64,000 nt of DNA from NCBI GenBank assembly GCA_904419315.1, contig CAJFQY010000014.1:15092-79091 (forward strand), given 5' to 3'. Each line of letters opens with the position of its first letter. The stretch's first letter is position 1. The position numbers and the translations under genes were made by a program. Source of the stretch: Zongyangia gallinarum (lineage in GTDB: Bacteria; Bacillota; Clostridia; Oscillospirales; Ruminococcaceae). Of this stretch, positions 36,604-45,232 are shown piece by piece. The notes under the pieces were generated by a model. It did no database searches. It saw only the letters and a program-made list of their open reading frames with translations, and was not told where the DNA came from.

Positions 36604-37446
36604 GTGGAAAACATCGTTACAATGCAGGATGTCTCCTATGCCTATACGGCGGAGGGGAACACGGCTCCGGTGCTGGAGCATGTGAACCTGGACATCCCAA
36701 GAGGCCAGTTTTTGGCGGTGCTGGGCCACAATGGTTCGGGTAAATCGACGTTGGCAAAGCACCTTAACGCCATCCTTACCCCGTCGGAGGGGGTTGTCTA
36801 TGTGGATGGCATTGACACCCGGCAGGAGGAGATGATCTACGAAATCCGGCAGAATGTGGGCATGGTGTTCCAGAACCCGGACAACCAGATTGTCGCCACC
36901 ATTGTGGAAGAGGATGTGGCCTTTGCCCTGGAAAACCTGGGTGTGGAGCCGAAGGAGATGCGTCAAAGAGTAGACGACGCCCTCAAGGAAGTGGGAATGT
37001 ACGAATACCGGGAGCATGCGCCTCATCAGCTCTCCGGCGGACAGAAGCAGCGGGTAGCCATTGCGGGTATTATCGCCATGCGTCCCGAGTGCATTGTGTT
37101 GGACGAGCCCACTGCTATGCTGGATCCCAAAGGCCGGCGGGAGGTCATCAAGACGGTGCGAAAGCTCAACCGGGATTTCGGCATCACGGTAGTACTCATT
37201 ACCCATTACATGGATGAGGCAGCCAAGGCTGACCGGGTGGTGGTGATTGATAACGGCCACATGCTGTTGGATGATACCCCCAAAAATGTATTCTCCCATG
37301 TAGAACAGCTCAAGTCCGTTGGTTTGGATGTACCCCAATCCACCGAGCTTGTATATGAACTAAAAAAAGCGGGTTACCCCGTAGACAGCCACATCATCGA
37401 CGAAGAGGAGTGCGTGGAACAGATTCTGCGCCTTTTGGAGGAATGA
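36604..37446 (+). CDS. ecfA1: Energy-coupling factor transporter ATPase EcfA1
   Basis: A 280-residue ATPase of the group II ECF vitamin transporter. Walker A GHNGSGKSTLAKHLN, Q-loop FQNPDNQIVATIVEEDVAF (the ECF-specific stretch), signature LSGGQKQR, Walker B IVLDEPTAMLD and switch His in ITHYMDEA. I chose GTG 36604 (VENIVTMQDVSYAY) with GGAGG 9 bases upstream; the frame extends to a TTG at 36556. It pairs with EcfA2 and EcfT encoded next. Confidence 0.93.
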   Translation: MENIVTMQDVSYAYTAEGNTAPVLEHVNLDIPRGQFLAVLGHNGSGKSTLAKHLNAILTPSEGVVYVDGIDTRQEEMIYEIRQNVGMVFQNPDNQIVATIVEEDVAFALENLGVEPKEMRQRVDDALKEVGMYEYREHAPHQLSGGQKQRVAIAGIIAMRPECIVLDEPTAMLDPKGRREVIKTVRKLNRDFGITVVLITHYMDEAAKADRVVVIDNGHMLLDDTPKNVFSHVEQLKSVGLDVPQSTELVYELKKAGYPVDSHIIDEEECVEQILRLLEE

Positions 37447-37450
37447 GAAT

Positions 37451-38335
37451 TTGTCAGTCATCAAAACCGAGCATCTTACCTACACTTACAGCGCCGGTTC
37501 TCCCTTTGAAAAGGTAGCTGTCAGCGATGTCAACATCGAAATAGAAAAAGGGGAGCTTGTGGGCATTATCGGCCATACAGGCTCGGGCAAATCCACCCTG
37601 ATCCAGCATCTTAACGGACTGCTCCGCCCCACCTCGGGCAAGATTTACATCGATGGGGAGGACATCTGGGAAAATCCCAAGGATATCCGTAGAATCCGCT
37701 TTAAGGTGGGGCTGGTTTTCCAATATCCGGAATACCAGCTGTTTGAGGAGACGGTTTATAAGGACATTGCCTATGGCCCCCAGAATATTGGCCTTTCCGC
37801 GGACGAAATCGACGAGCGGGTCCGGGAGGCGGCTATGTTTGTGGGCTTGAAGCCTACCACTTTAGAGAAATCACCCTTTGAGCTCTCCGGCGGACAGAAA
37901 CGCCGGGTAGCCATTGCCGGAGTTATCGCCATGCGCCCGGAGGTGCTTATTCTGGACGAGCCCACGGCAGGACTGGATCCAAAGGGCCGGGATAAAATTC
38001 TAGGCCAGATCAAGGAATATCATGAGCAGCAGAAAAATTCGGTTCTGCTGGTTTCCCATAGTATGGAGGATGTGGCTAAGTACTGTTCCAAGGTGCTGGT
38101 CATGAACAAATCCAAAGTATTTATGTATGATACCATCCAAAATGTCTTCTCTCATACCGAGGAGCTATCCTCCATGGGACTTGCGGTGCCTCAGGTTACC
38201 CGCATTTTCCACGCGCTCAAAGACCGCGGTGTGGATGTGAACCCCGACATCTTTACGGTAGAGGAAGGGAAAAGGGAGCTTTTGCAGCTGCTTTCCCGGC
38301 ATCAGACGGAGAAGGGAGGAAATGCCCGTGCTTAA
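37451..38335 (+). CDS. ecfA2: Energy-coupling factor transporter ATPase EcfA2
   Basis: A 294-residue partner ATPase. Walker A GHTGSGKSTLIQHLNGL, Q-loop FQYPEYQLFEETVYKDIAYGPQN, signature LSGGQKRR and LILDEPTAGLDP. The start is TTG 37451 behind GGAGG. The 3' end overlaps the ecfT start by 14 bp, so translation is coupled. Confidence 0.93.
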   Translation: MSVIKTEHLTYTYSAGSPFEKVAVSDVNIEIEKGELVGIIGHTGSGKSTLIQHLNGLLRPTSGKIYIDGEDIWENPKDIRRIRFKVGLVFQYPEYQLFEETVYKDIAYGPQNIGLSADEIDERVREAAMFVGLKPTTLEKSPFELSGGQKRRVAIAGVIAMRPEVLILDEPTAGLDPKGRDKILGQIKEYHEQQKNSVLLVSHSMEDVAKYCSKVLVMNKSKVFMYDTIQNVFSHTEELSSMGLAVPQVTRIFHALKDRGVDVNPDIFTVEEGKRELLQLLSRHQTEKGGNARA

Positions 38336-39140
38336 GGATATTACCATTGGCCAGTATTACCCGGGCAAATCTCTCATCCATCGGATGGATCCGCGGATGA
38401 AGATTGTCATCACCTTCGCCTATATTATCATGCTCTTCGTCGCCAAAAACGCTTGGAGCTTTTTGGTGGGCATTGGCTTTCTCGTCATCGCCTATGCCAT
38501 TTCCGGCGTGCCCTGGAAGATGGCATTGAAGGGCTTGAAGCCTATTATTCCTATAGTTATTTTCACCACCATCCTCAACATGTTTTTCATCGATGGAGAT
38601 CCTTTGTGGCAATGGGGCTTTATCAAGATTACAGATAGAGGTATCTCCATGGCCATTATGATGGCCATCCGCATCTTCTGTCTGATCGCTGGCACCTCCC
38701 TGCTGACCTATACCACCTCTCCCATCGTTTTGACCGATGGATTGGAGCGGCTCATGAGCCCGCTGAAAAAAATCAAGGTGCCGGTGCATGAACTGGCCAT
38801 GATGATGACCATTGCGCTGCGCTTTATTCCCACCCTGATCGAGGAGACGGACAAGATTATGAACGCGCAGAAGGCCAGAGGCGCCGATTTGGAGTCAGGG
38901 AAGCTTCTCCAGCGGGTGAAGGCCCTGATCCCGGTGCTGATCCCTCTGTTTGTCTCAGCTTTCCGCCGGGCTGACGAGCTGGCGCTGGCTATGGAGTGCC
39001 GGTGTTACCGAGGCGGAGAGGGAAGAACCCGGCTGAAACAGCTGAAGTTACACAGCAGGGACATCGTTTCCGCCATATTTGTAGCGGTCTGCATCGGCGG
39101 AATCATCGCCCTTAACTATTTCTTCCCATCCCTATTCTAA
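38322..39140 (+). CDS. ecfT: Energy-coupling factor transporter transmembrane protein EcfT
   Basis: A 272-residue membrane scaffold with about five to six TM helices (from about 25 to 130 and at the C-terminus). The coupling helices carry the family motifs AQKARGADLESG and ALAMECRCYRGG. GGGAGGA precedes ATG 38322. No S component is encoded nearby, as expected for a shared ECF module that serves several vitamin-specific S proteins. Its stop codon overlaps truA (TAATG). Confidence 0.94.
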   Translation: MPVLKDITIGQYYPGKSLIHRMDPRMKIVITFAYIIMLFVAKNAWSFLVGIGFLVIAYAISGVPWKMALKGLKPIIPIVIFTTILNMFFIDGDPLWQWGFIKITDRGISMAIMMAIRIFCLIAGTSLLTYTTSPIVLTDGLERLMSPLKKIKVPVHELAMMMTIALRFIPTLIEETDKIMNAQKARGADLESGKLLQRVKALIPVLIPLFVSAFRRADELALAMECRCYRGGEGRTRLKQLKLHSRDIVSAIFVAVCIGGIIALNYFFPSLF

Positions 39141-39904
39141 TGGAGAAAATGATGAGGAATCTGCTGATTACCATGACATACCGGGGAACGGCTTATCATG
39201 GCTCCCAGGTTCAGGACAATGCGCTGACGGTGACAGAGGTCTTTCAGGACGCCCTGGAAAAGGTGATAGGACGCCGGGAGGACATTAAATGCTGTTCCCG
39301 GCTGGACGCTGGCGTCCATGCCAATATGTTTTGTATCAGTTTCAAGACCCAGTGCCCCATTCCCTGCGAGGGCCTTTTGCGGGGGCTCAATTCCTGTCTG
39401 CCTGGGGATATGGCGGTCTATGAGGCCAAGGAAGTTCCCTTCGATTTTCATGCCCGCTACAGCGCCAAGGGGAAAGAATATATTTATAAGGTCCATAACG
39501 CCATTGTAAGGGACCCTCTGATGGCGGGGCTTGTCTGTGAATATCCTAAGCCTATCGATGAAAAGACGCTGCACGAGGCGGCCCAGGCCTTTGTAGGCTC
39601 CCACGATTTTTCCGCCTTCTGTAGTAGCGGCGGTTCGGTAAAGGATACGATCCGCGCCATCCGGCGCTTTTCGGTATATCGGGAAGGGGACATGGTCCTC
39701 TTTGCCGTGGCGGGAGATGGATTTTTATATAACATGGTGCGGATTATGGTAGGAACCTTATTGGATGTTGCCGCTGGAAAAATTGCGGCGGATGATCTAA
39801 CGTCGATTATTGCTTCCAAAGACCGCTCTCGGGCGGGAAAGACAGCCCCATCCTGCGGGCTGTACCTCAACCGGGTTTTTTATGACAAGATAGATTTAGG
39901 ATAG
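39140..39904 (+). CDS. truA: tRNA pseudouridine38-40 synthase
   Basis: A 254-residue enzyme modifying the anticodon stem of many tRNAs. The catalytic Asp is in CCSRLDAGVHANMF; the RYSAKGKEYIYKV and MVRIMVGTLLDVAAG stretches are also typical. The start overlaps the ecfT stop; an in-frame ATG four codons later is possible. EcfA-EcfA-EcfT-TruA is the classical Firmicutes order, here without the ribosomal-protein genes that often flank it. Confidence 0.94.
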   Translation: MEKMMRNLLITMTYRGTAYHGSQVQDNALTVTEVFQDALEKVIGRREDIKCCSRLDAGVHANMFCISFKTQCPIPCEGLLRGLNSCLPGDMAVYEAKEVPFDFHARYSAKGKEYIYKVHNAIVRDPLMAGLVCEYPKPIDEKTLHEAAQAFVGSHDFSAFCSSGGSVKDTIRAIRRFSVYREGDMVLFAVAGDGFLYNMVRIMVGTLLDVAAGKIAADDLTSIIASKDRSRAGKTAPSCGLYLNRVFYDKIDLG

Positions 39905-39949
39905 TCTTATAAAAAGCAGTTACAACTTTTTGAGAAAGAAGGTGAGGAA

Positions 39950-41104
39950 ATGGCAGAGGTACAGGATATTTCGGAAGTGCGGAAAAAATACAAAAAAAAG
40001 AGTATCGTCAAGCGAATCGTCCTCATTGTGCTTATCTTTATCCTGGTGCTTGTGGCCCTTTCCTTTACCAATGAAACCGTGAGGACCAAGGTCAACGATT
40101 TCTTCTCTACAATATCGGCGGAATTCGGTGGAGGTAATGGCTTCCCTATCAGTTTGGCGGGCTCCACTCCATCGATGATGACCGCCTTCAGCAATGATCT
40201 GGGCATTCTTACCGAGACAAACTTTTACGTCTATAATCAGAATGGCAAAGAGATCGGCAATATTCAGCACGGGTTTACCAATCCGAAGGTGGTCAATAAC
40301 AGTTCCTTGAGCGCGGTATATGACAGGGGAGGGAAGAAACTGGTCCTCTCCTCAAAAACAAGGGAACTGATGAACCAGACCTATGAGTTTTCGATTTTGA
40401 CTGCCGATCTGGCAAAGAACGGCTATTTGGCAGTGGCGACAACATCCCAGCGGTATACCTCCCAGATGACGGTCTATGACAGCAATCAGGAGGAGATTTT
40501 GACCTGGTATTCGGCGCAGAACCATATTGTCTCTCTCTCCGTTTTCGGCAACGGCAGCGGTGTTGTCATCGGAACTTTAGGAGGCGAAAACGGAACGCTG
40601 AAGTCTTCCTTGGTCTTTTTGTCCTTTAGTGAAGAAGAACCCATTGCCACCCTGGACTTTCCGGGGGAATCCATCTATGCTGTGGACTATAAAGACGGCG
40701 GGCATATTTTTGTGGTCACCGACAAGGCAGTCCGGGTGATGAGCAGCACTGGAACAATCGAAGGACAATACGATTACGGCGCTACCAACCTGGTGAGCTT
40801 TTCTACAGAGGGCAGCGAAAACATAGCCCTGGTTTTCGGCGACTACAATCAGTACCAGCAGGCCACCATCATCCTTTTGGATCAAACGTGTGAAAAGGTA
40901 GGGGAGATCCATCTGGATGAGGCGGTCAAGGATATTTCCCTTTCTCATGATCGTTTGGCGGTTCTCCTTCAGCAGGAAGCTATTGTATACGACATGGCAG
41001 GTACAGAAATACGGAGGAGCCCGGTGGAGCGAAGCTGTATCGGTATTCAGCTGGCGGGTTCTTCTGTCTATGTTTCGCTGGCAGGACGGATTGAAAAAGC
41101 CTGA
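39950..41104 (+). CDS. DUF5711-family membrane-anchored beta-propeller protein
   Basis: A 384-residue protein with a basic cytosolic N-terminus (KKYKKKSIVKR), one TM helix (about 23-41) and an extracytoplasmic domain made of repeated short beta-hairpins, for example GILTETNFYVYNQNGKEIGN and HIFVVTDKAVRVMSSTG. This is the pattern of DUF5711 proteins, common in Clostridia and of unknown role. GAAAGAAGGTGAGG precedes the ATG. It stands between truA and the cvpA-like gene. Confidence 0.8.
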   Translation: MAEVQDISEVRKKYKKKSIVKRIVLIVLIFILVLVALSFTNETVRTKVNDFFSTISAEFGGGNGFPISLAGSTPSMMTAFSNDLGILTETNFYVYNQNGKEIGNIQHGFTNPKVVNNSSLSAVYDRGGKKLVLSSKTRELMNQTYEFSILTADLAKNGYLAVATTSQRYTSQMTVYDSNQEEILTWYSAQNHIVSLSVFGNGSGVVIGTLGGENGTLKSSLVFLSFSEEEPIATLDFPGESIYAVDYKDGGHIFVVTDKAVRVMSSTGTIEGQYDYGATNLVSFSTEGSENIALVFGDYNQYQQATIILLDQTCEKVGEIHLDEAVKDISLSHDRLAVLLQQEAIVYDMAGTEIRRSPVERSCIGIQLAGSSVYVSLAGRIEKA

Positions 41105-41153
41105 GCAAAATGATGTAAAATACACCTAAATTGTAAACTTTTTTTGCTGTGCC

Positions 41154-41181
41154 TTGACGGATGAGATGAGGCGAGTAAAAT
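41154..41181 (+). promoter_or_regulatory. Candidate promoter of the cvpA-like gene
   Basis: TTGACG (41154-41159), a 16-bp spacer and TAAAAT (41176-41181). Confidence 0.55.
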
Positions 41182-41267
41182 GCTATATGTATGGTAAAGA
41201 TAGATCAGTTTGCTTTCCTGCTGTCAGGAAAAGCTGAGCTTTTTAGAGACACTTTTGGAGGTCATAC

Positions 41268-41960
41268 ATGACAGAATGGATTCCATTACTCTATGACCTG
41301 TGTGTCGTTATACTGGTCATATATTTTATATCGATATCCGCCCGTCGTGGATTTGTCCGGACGGTTATTGAATTTATCGGATATCTGATTTCTTTTTTTA
41401 TTGCGAATTTGGGTGCTAACGCGTTTTCTACAGTGATTTTTAATCATTTCCTCCGCCCTTCGGTGGTAGAAACGGTGGGAAACAAATTGACAGAGGCAGG
41501 GATTACCGATATTGCCGCTGATGTTCAGACGGTGCTATCCCAGGTGCCGGACGCGCTGGAAAAGTTTTTGGATACCTTTGGCTCTGGGACGGATATGCTG
41601 GCTGAATTAGAGTCGTTGAGCAATTCTACCCAGCCATTGCCGGAGGCCATTACCGATCATGTAGTGGCTCCTCTTGTAATCAGCATTGTGCAGCTGATTC
41701 TATTTATTGTGCTGATGTCCATTTGCCTATTCCTGGTGCGCAAGTTTGCCTGGACCCTGGGCGGCCTGAGACGTATCCCGATCATCGGCCCTGCCAATAC
41801 GTTGCTGGGCGGTATTGTTGGCGCCTTTGAAGGCCTTCTAACAGTTGTCCTGATTGCGAATTTGCTCAGCCTAATTATAGCAGCCACAGCAGGAGGCTTT
41901 GCATACCTTAATAACGATATTATGGAGCAGACAGTATTATTAAGACGATTCCTGATCTAA
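41268..41960 (+). CDS. CvpA-family membrane protein
   Basis: A 230-residue protein with TM helices near 10-28, 33-55, 135-157 and 180-205. RRGFVRTVIEFIGYLISFFIA and the Gly-rich IPIIGPANTLLGGIVGAFEG are characteristic of the CvpA/colicin V production family. The family's role is unclear in Gram-positives. TTTGGAGG precedes ATG 41268. The next gene begins 99 bp later. Confidence 0.85.
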   Translation: MTEWIPLLYDLCVVILVIYFISISARRGFVRTVIEFIGYLISFFIANLGANAFSTVIFNHFLRPSVVETVGNKLTEAGITDIAADVQTVLSQVPDALEKFLDTFGSGTDMLAELESLSNSTQPLPEAITDHVVAPLVISIVQLILFIVLMSICLFLVRKFAWTLGGLRRIPIIGPANTLLGGIVGAFEGLLTVVLIANLLSLIIAATAGGFAYLNNDIMEQTVLLRRFLI

Positions 41961-42059
41961 AAATCAGAAAAATAGACGGCTCTGAAGCAAAAACTGGGCG
42001 GGCTTCGGAGTTGATACCCTGGCAGGGAGAGAGCGCCTGGTGGAAGGTAGTGATGAACA

Positions 42060-44333
42060 ATGTTATGTTCCAGATGTAAAAGAAGACCCGCAGTGGTGTT
42101 TATGACAAGGATGGAGGGTACTGAAACCATAAATGAGGGATTGTGCCTCAAATGTGCAAAAGAGCTTGGCATAAAGCCGGTAGACGATATGATGAAACAG
42201 ATGGGGATTACCGACGAAGAACTGGAGGATATGAGCAACCAGCTAATGGATATTATGGGAGACGAAGACAATGGTTTTGAGCCAGGCGGATCCCAGACAT
42301 TCCCCTTTTTGCAGAACCTCTTTGGAGACCAGGCGGCAAAACAGCCGGAAAACCCGGGGGCGCCGGGACGTCAAAATCCGGCTCAGCCCAATGGAAAAGC
42401 GGGGAAAAAAGAGAAAAAACGCAAATATTTGGACAATTACTGTGAGAATCTAACCCAAAAGGCCAAGGACGGCAAATTAGATCGGATCATCGGACGGGAT
42501 CAGGAGATTTACCGGGTGGTGCAAATCCTCAACCGCCGGACCAAGAACAATCCCTGCCTGATCGGCGAGCCGGGCGTGGGAAAAACCGCCATTGCCGAGG
42601 GTATCGCCCTCCGCATTGCCCAGGGCAATGTGCCGGCAAAACTGGCTGAAAAGGAGATCCATCTGCTGGATCTGACCGCTTTGGTAGCGGGAACCCAGTT
42701 CCGGGGCCAGTTTGAGAGCAGGGTCAAGGGACTGGTAGACGAGGTGAAGGCCTGCGGCAACATTATCCTCTTTATTGATGAAGTTCATAACTTGGTAGGC
42801 GCCGGAGATTCAGAGGGTTCTATGAATGCGGCCAATATCCTGAAGCCTGCTCTCTCCCGGGGAGAGATCCAGGTCATCGGTGCCACCACCTTTAATGAAT
42901 ACCGCAAGTACATCGAAAAAGACAGCGCTTTGGAACGCCGTTTCCAGCCGGTGACTGTCAACGAACCCTCCATTGCCGATACCATTGAGGTGCTCAAAGG
43001 TGTCAAGGAGTATTATGAAAACTACCACCATGTCAAGGTGCCTGATTCCATTGTTCGCTCCGCGGCAGTGCTTTCAGAGCGGTACATTAACGACCGTTAT
43101 CTGCCTGATAAAGCCATTGACCTGTTGGATGAAGCTTGTTCCTGCGCCTCTCTGGCCAGCAAGGATCTGGCGGAGTATGACGGCCTTTCCAGAAAGCTGG
43201 CGGATCTCATTGTCAAACGGGAAGAGATCAATTCTGCTACCGACAGCGTGGACTACGAAAAATTGGCCGAAACCAAGGCGGACATCCTCCGGGTGGAAGC
43301 ACGCAGGAACGAGCTGCAGGACAAGGTGGACGCTCTGACGGTGACCCAGGATGACCTAGCCAAGGTTATTGAGCTGTGGACGGGAATTCCCGCCAGCAAG
43401 ATTCGGGAGAATGAACTGCGTCGTGTGGCGGGGCTAGAAGAAGCCCTTAAAAAGAAGATCATCGGCCAAGACGAGGCTGTGGAACTGGTAGCTGCTGCAG
43501 TGCGGCGCTCTAGAGTGCAGATCAGTCCCCGTAGGAGGCCGGCCTCCTTTATCTTTGTAGGCCCCACGGGCGTGGGAAAGACAGAACTTGTCAAAGTACT
43601 CTCACGAGAGTTATTTGATACAGCAGACCCCTTGATTCGTCTGGATATGAGCGAGTTTATGGAGAAGCACTCCGTTTCTAGAATTGTGGGCTCTCCTCCC
43701 GGATATGTGGGATATGACGAGGCAGGACAGCTGACAGAGAAGGTCCGCCGCCGTCCCTATTCCGTAGTGCTGTTTGATGAAATCGAGAAAGCCCATCCCG
43801 ATGTGCTCAACATCCTGCTCCAGATCCTGGATGAGGGAAGGATTACCGACGCCCATGGAAGAACGGTATCTTTCGAGAACACAGTGTTGGTTATGACCTC
43901 CAACGCCGGCAGCAACTTGAAGGAAAATGCGCTGGGATTTAATAAGCAGCAGGACGAGGTAGCAAAGGATCGGGTAATGAAGGCGCTGGGCGATTTTCTG
44001 CGGCCGGAATTTTTGGGCCGTGTAGACGAAATCGTTGTGTTTCGTCAGCTCAATGAACTGGATTTTCAGAAGATCGCGGCGCTGTTGCTGGATGAGTTCA
44101 AAGAGCCGATGAAGGAAAAGGGTATCGAATTTGGCTACGATGAGGCGGCCCTTGCGCTGATTGCCCAGAAGGCTTACGGACATAAGAGCGGCGCCCGGGA
44201 TATCCGCCGGATCATCCGCAAGGAAGTGGAGGATAAGATTGCACTGCTGTTGGTGGAAAAGGGAGAAGACAATGTTTCCCAGATTATGAAACTGACCGCA
44301 AAGGATGGGAAGTTTGAAATCCTCCAAGCGTAA
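42060..44333 (+). CDS. ClpC/ClpA-type AAA+ unfoldase with N-terminal zinc finger
   Basis: A 757-residue Hsp100 ATPase with two AAA+ modules. D1 Walker A is GEPGVGKTAIAEG (about 170) and D2 Walker A is GPTGVGKTELVK (about 500); both have DE Walker B boxes, with a short middle domain between. Instead of the usual double ClpN domain, it starts with a CSRC...CLKC zinc finger (C3, C6, C29, C32) like that of McsA/UvrB-motif proteins, then a disordered Pro/Gly linker. The D2 IGF-type loop for ClpP docking is not obvious. It probably feeds or disaggregates damaged proteins. The ATG at 42060 has GGAAGG 13 bases upstream. Confidence 0.9.
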   Translation: MLCSRCKRRPAVVFMTRMEGTETINEGLCLKCAKELGIKPVDDMMKQMGITDEELEDMSNQLMDIMGDEDNGFEPGGSQTFPFLQNLFGDQAAKQPENPGAPGRQNPAQPNGKAGKKEKKRKYLDNYCENLTQKAKDGKLDRIIGRDQEIYRVVQILNRRTKNNPCLIGEPGVGKTAIAEGIALRIAQGNVPAKLAEKEIHLLDLTALVAGTQFRGQFESRVKGLVDEVKACGNIILFIDEVHNLVGAGDSEGSMNAANILKPALSRGEIQVIGATTFNEYRKYIEKDSALERRFQPVTVNEPSIADTIEVLKGVKEYYENYHHVKVPDSIVRSAAVLSERYINDRYLPDKAIDLLDEACSCASLASKDLAEYDGLSRKLADLIVKREEINSATDSVDYEKLAETKADILRVEARRNELQDKVDALTVTQDDLAKVIELWTGIPASKIRENELRRVAGLEEALKKKIIGQDEAVELVAAAVRRSRVQISPRRRPASFIFVGPTGVGKTELVKVLSRELFDTADPLIRLDMSEFMEKHSVSRIVGSPPGYVGYDEAGQLTEKVRRRPYSVVLFDEIEKAHPDVLNILLQILDEGRITDAHGRTVSFENTVLVMTSNAGSNLKENALGFNKQQDEVAKDRVMKALGDFLRPEFLGRVDEIVVFRQLNELDFQKIAALLLDEFKEPMKEKGIEFGYDEAALALIAQKAYGHKSGARDIRRIIRKEVEDKIALLLVEKGEDNVSQIMKLTAKDGKFEILQA

Positions 44334-44337
44334 TGAA

Positions 44338-44374
44338 GAAAGAGCCGGATCGCAAGATCCGGCTCTTATTTTTC
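44338..44374 (+). terminator. Rho-independent terminator after the ClpC-like gene
   Basis: AAGAGCCGGATC / GATCCGGCTCTT followed by ATTTTTC. Confidence 0.92.
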
Positions 44375-44403
44375 GTCTACCACTAGTTTTATATACAAAG
44401 CTA

Positions 44404-44432
44404 TTGACAAAAGTATGTAAGGATGGTAAAAT
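44404..44432 (+). promoter_or_regulatory. Promoter of the tRNA cluster
   Basis: A consensus TTGACA (44404-44409), a 17-bp spacer and TAAAAT (44427-44432), 20 bp ahead of tRNA-Gly. Confidence 0.8.
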
Positions 44433-44451
44433 ATAATCCGTCGCTAGATGA

Positions 44452-44525
44452 GCGGGTGTAGTTCAATGGTAGAATCCCAGCCTTCCAAGCTGGTCGCGTG
44501 GGTTCGATTCCCATCACCCGCTCCA
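44452..44525 (+). tRNA. tRNA-Gly (anticodon TCC)
   Basis: Acceptor GCGGGTG / CACCCGC, anticodon loop CTTCCAA (TCC), T loop TTCGATT, encoded CCA. First of four tRNAs. Confidence 0.96.
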
Positions 44526-44590
44526 AAATTTCCGTCACACAATAGATCGCGCTTCGGAAGATGTAATTGGGCGACGGGCATTTCAAAAAT

Positions 44591-44667
44591 GCGCCAGTAG
44601 CTCAGCTGGATAGAGCAACTGCCTTCTAAGCAGTAGGCCAGGGGTTCGAGTCCCTTCTGGCGCGCCA
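44591..44667 (+). tRNA. tRNA-Arg (anticodon TCT)
   Basis: Acceptor GCGCCAG / CTGGCGC, anticodon loop CTTCTAA (TCT), T loop TTCGAGT, discriminator G and encoded CCA. Confidence 0.96.
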
Positions 44668-44670
44668 TGT

Positions 44671-44748
44671 GGTGGGTATAGCTCAGTTGGTTAGAGCGCC
44701 AGATTGTGGCTCTGGAGGTCGTGAGTTCGACTCTCATTACCCACCCCA
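44671..44748 (+). tRNA. tRNA-His (anticodon GTG)
   Basis: The extra G-1 pairs with C73, the tRNA-His identity mark. Acceptor GTGGGTA / TACCCAC, anticodon loop TTGTGGC (GTG), encoded CCA. Confidence 0.95.
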
Positions 44749-44757
44749 CTTTATAAA

Positions 44758-44781
44758 TAAAAGGCGTAAGCCTTTTTTTTA
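44758..44781 (+). terminator. Terminator after tRNA-His
   Basis: A short stem AAAGGC / GCCTTT with a GTAA loop and an eight-T run. It splits the cluster so tRNA-Gln may depend on read-through or its own promoter. Confidence 0.7.
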
Positions 44782-44810
44782 TATCATCATATCAATATTG
44801 ATATGAATGT

Positions 44811-44886
44811 TGGGCTGTCGCCAAGCGGTAAGGCACCAGACTTTGACTCTGGCATCCCGTGGGTTCGAATCCCGCCAGCCCAGCCA
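44811..44886 (+). tRNA. tRNA-Gln (anticodon TTG)
   Basis: Acceptor TGGGCTG / CAGCCCA, anticodon loop CTTTGAC (TTG), T loop TTCGAAT, discriminator G and encoded CCA. It is the last host gene before the mobile element. Confidence 0.96.
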
Positions 44887-44919
44887 TATTAAGACGTCAC
44901 TTTTGATAAAAAAGTGGCG

Positions 44920-44958
44920 AGGGGAAAATCCCTGTTTACAGGGTTTTTCCCCTTTTTT
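44920..44958 (+). terminator. Terminator after tRNA-Gln
   Basis: AGGGGAAAAATCCCTG-type stem: AGGGGAAAA / TTTTTCCCCT enclosing CCCTG / CAGGG, followed by six T. Confidence 0.85.
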
Positions 44959-45175
44959 ATGCCCATTTTCCGGCGCTGGGAGCGCATGTGAGCCGGTTCC
45001 CGTATATAGCTTTACGCCTTGCCTCTACACGGAATATCCCGTTTTGCACCCGATGCACCCGCGCCGGTGATAGTTTGCGATTTGCACCCGTCCCGCTTAT
45101 GCCTTACAATTTTCCCCATTCTGCACCCTCACATAAAGCGCAGCCAAAGCTGAGTATGGCTCGCTTCTCAGGGAT
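44959..45175. other. Gene-free left boundary zone of the mobile element
   Basis: No credible gene lies between the tRNA terminator and the recombinase. Four TGCACCC copies (45045, 45054, 45083 and 45122) lie in 84 bp. Ends of serine-recombinase elements usually lie next to the recombinase, so the attachment site may be here; I cannot fix its position. Confidence 0.4.
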
Positions 45176-45207
45176 AGAAAAAGCCCACGGATTTCTCCGC
45201 AGGCTTG
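45176..45207 (-). terminator. Minus-strand terminator of the recombinase genes
   Basis: Read on the minus strand: AAGCCTGCGGA, GAAA loop, TCCGTGGGCTT, then TTTTCT. It lies 26 bp after the recombinase stop. Confidence 0.75.
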
Positions 45208-45232
45208 TAAGGTGCTCGCAGATGGTTCTGCG

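Noticed and set aside
44401..44749. Short minus-strand frames running across the tRNA genes (protein with RVELTTSR- and LEPLAYCL-type text)
   Set aside because: These are reverse translations of tRNA sequence, a well-known source of false protein entries.
44811..44886. tRNA-Gln 3' end as the attachment site of the element
   Set aside because: I found no repeat of the tRNA 3' end at the right side of the element, and the recombinases are of the serine type, which rarely use tRNA ends.
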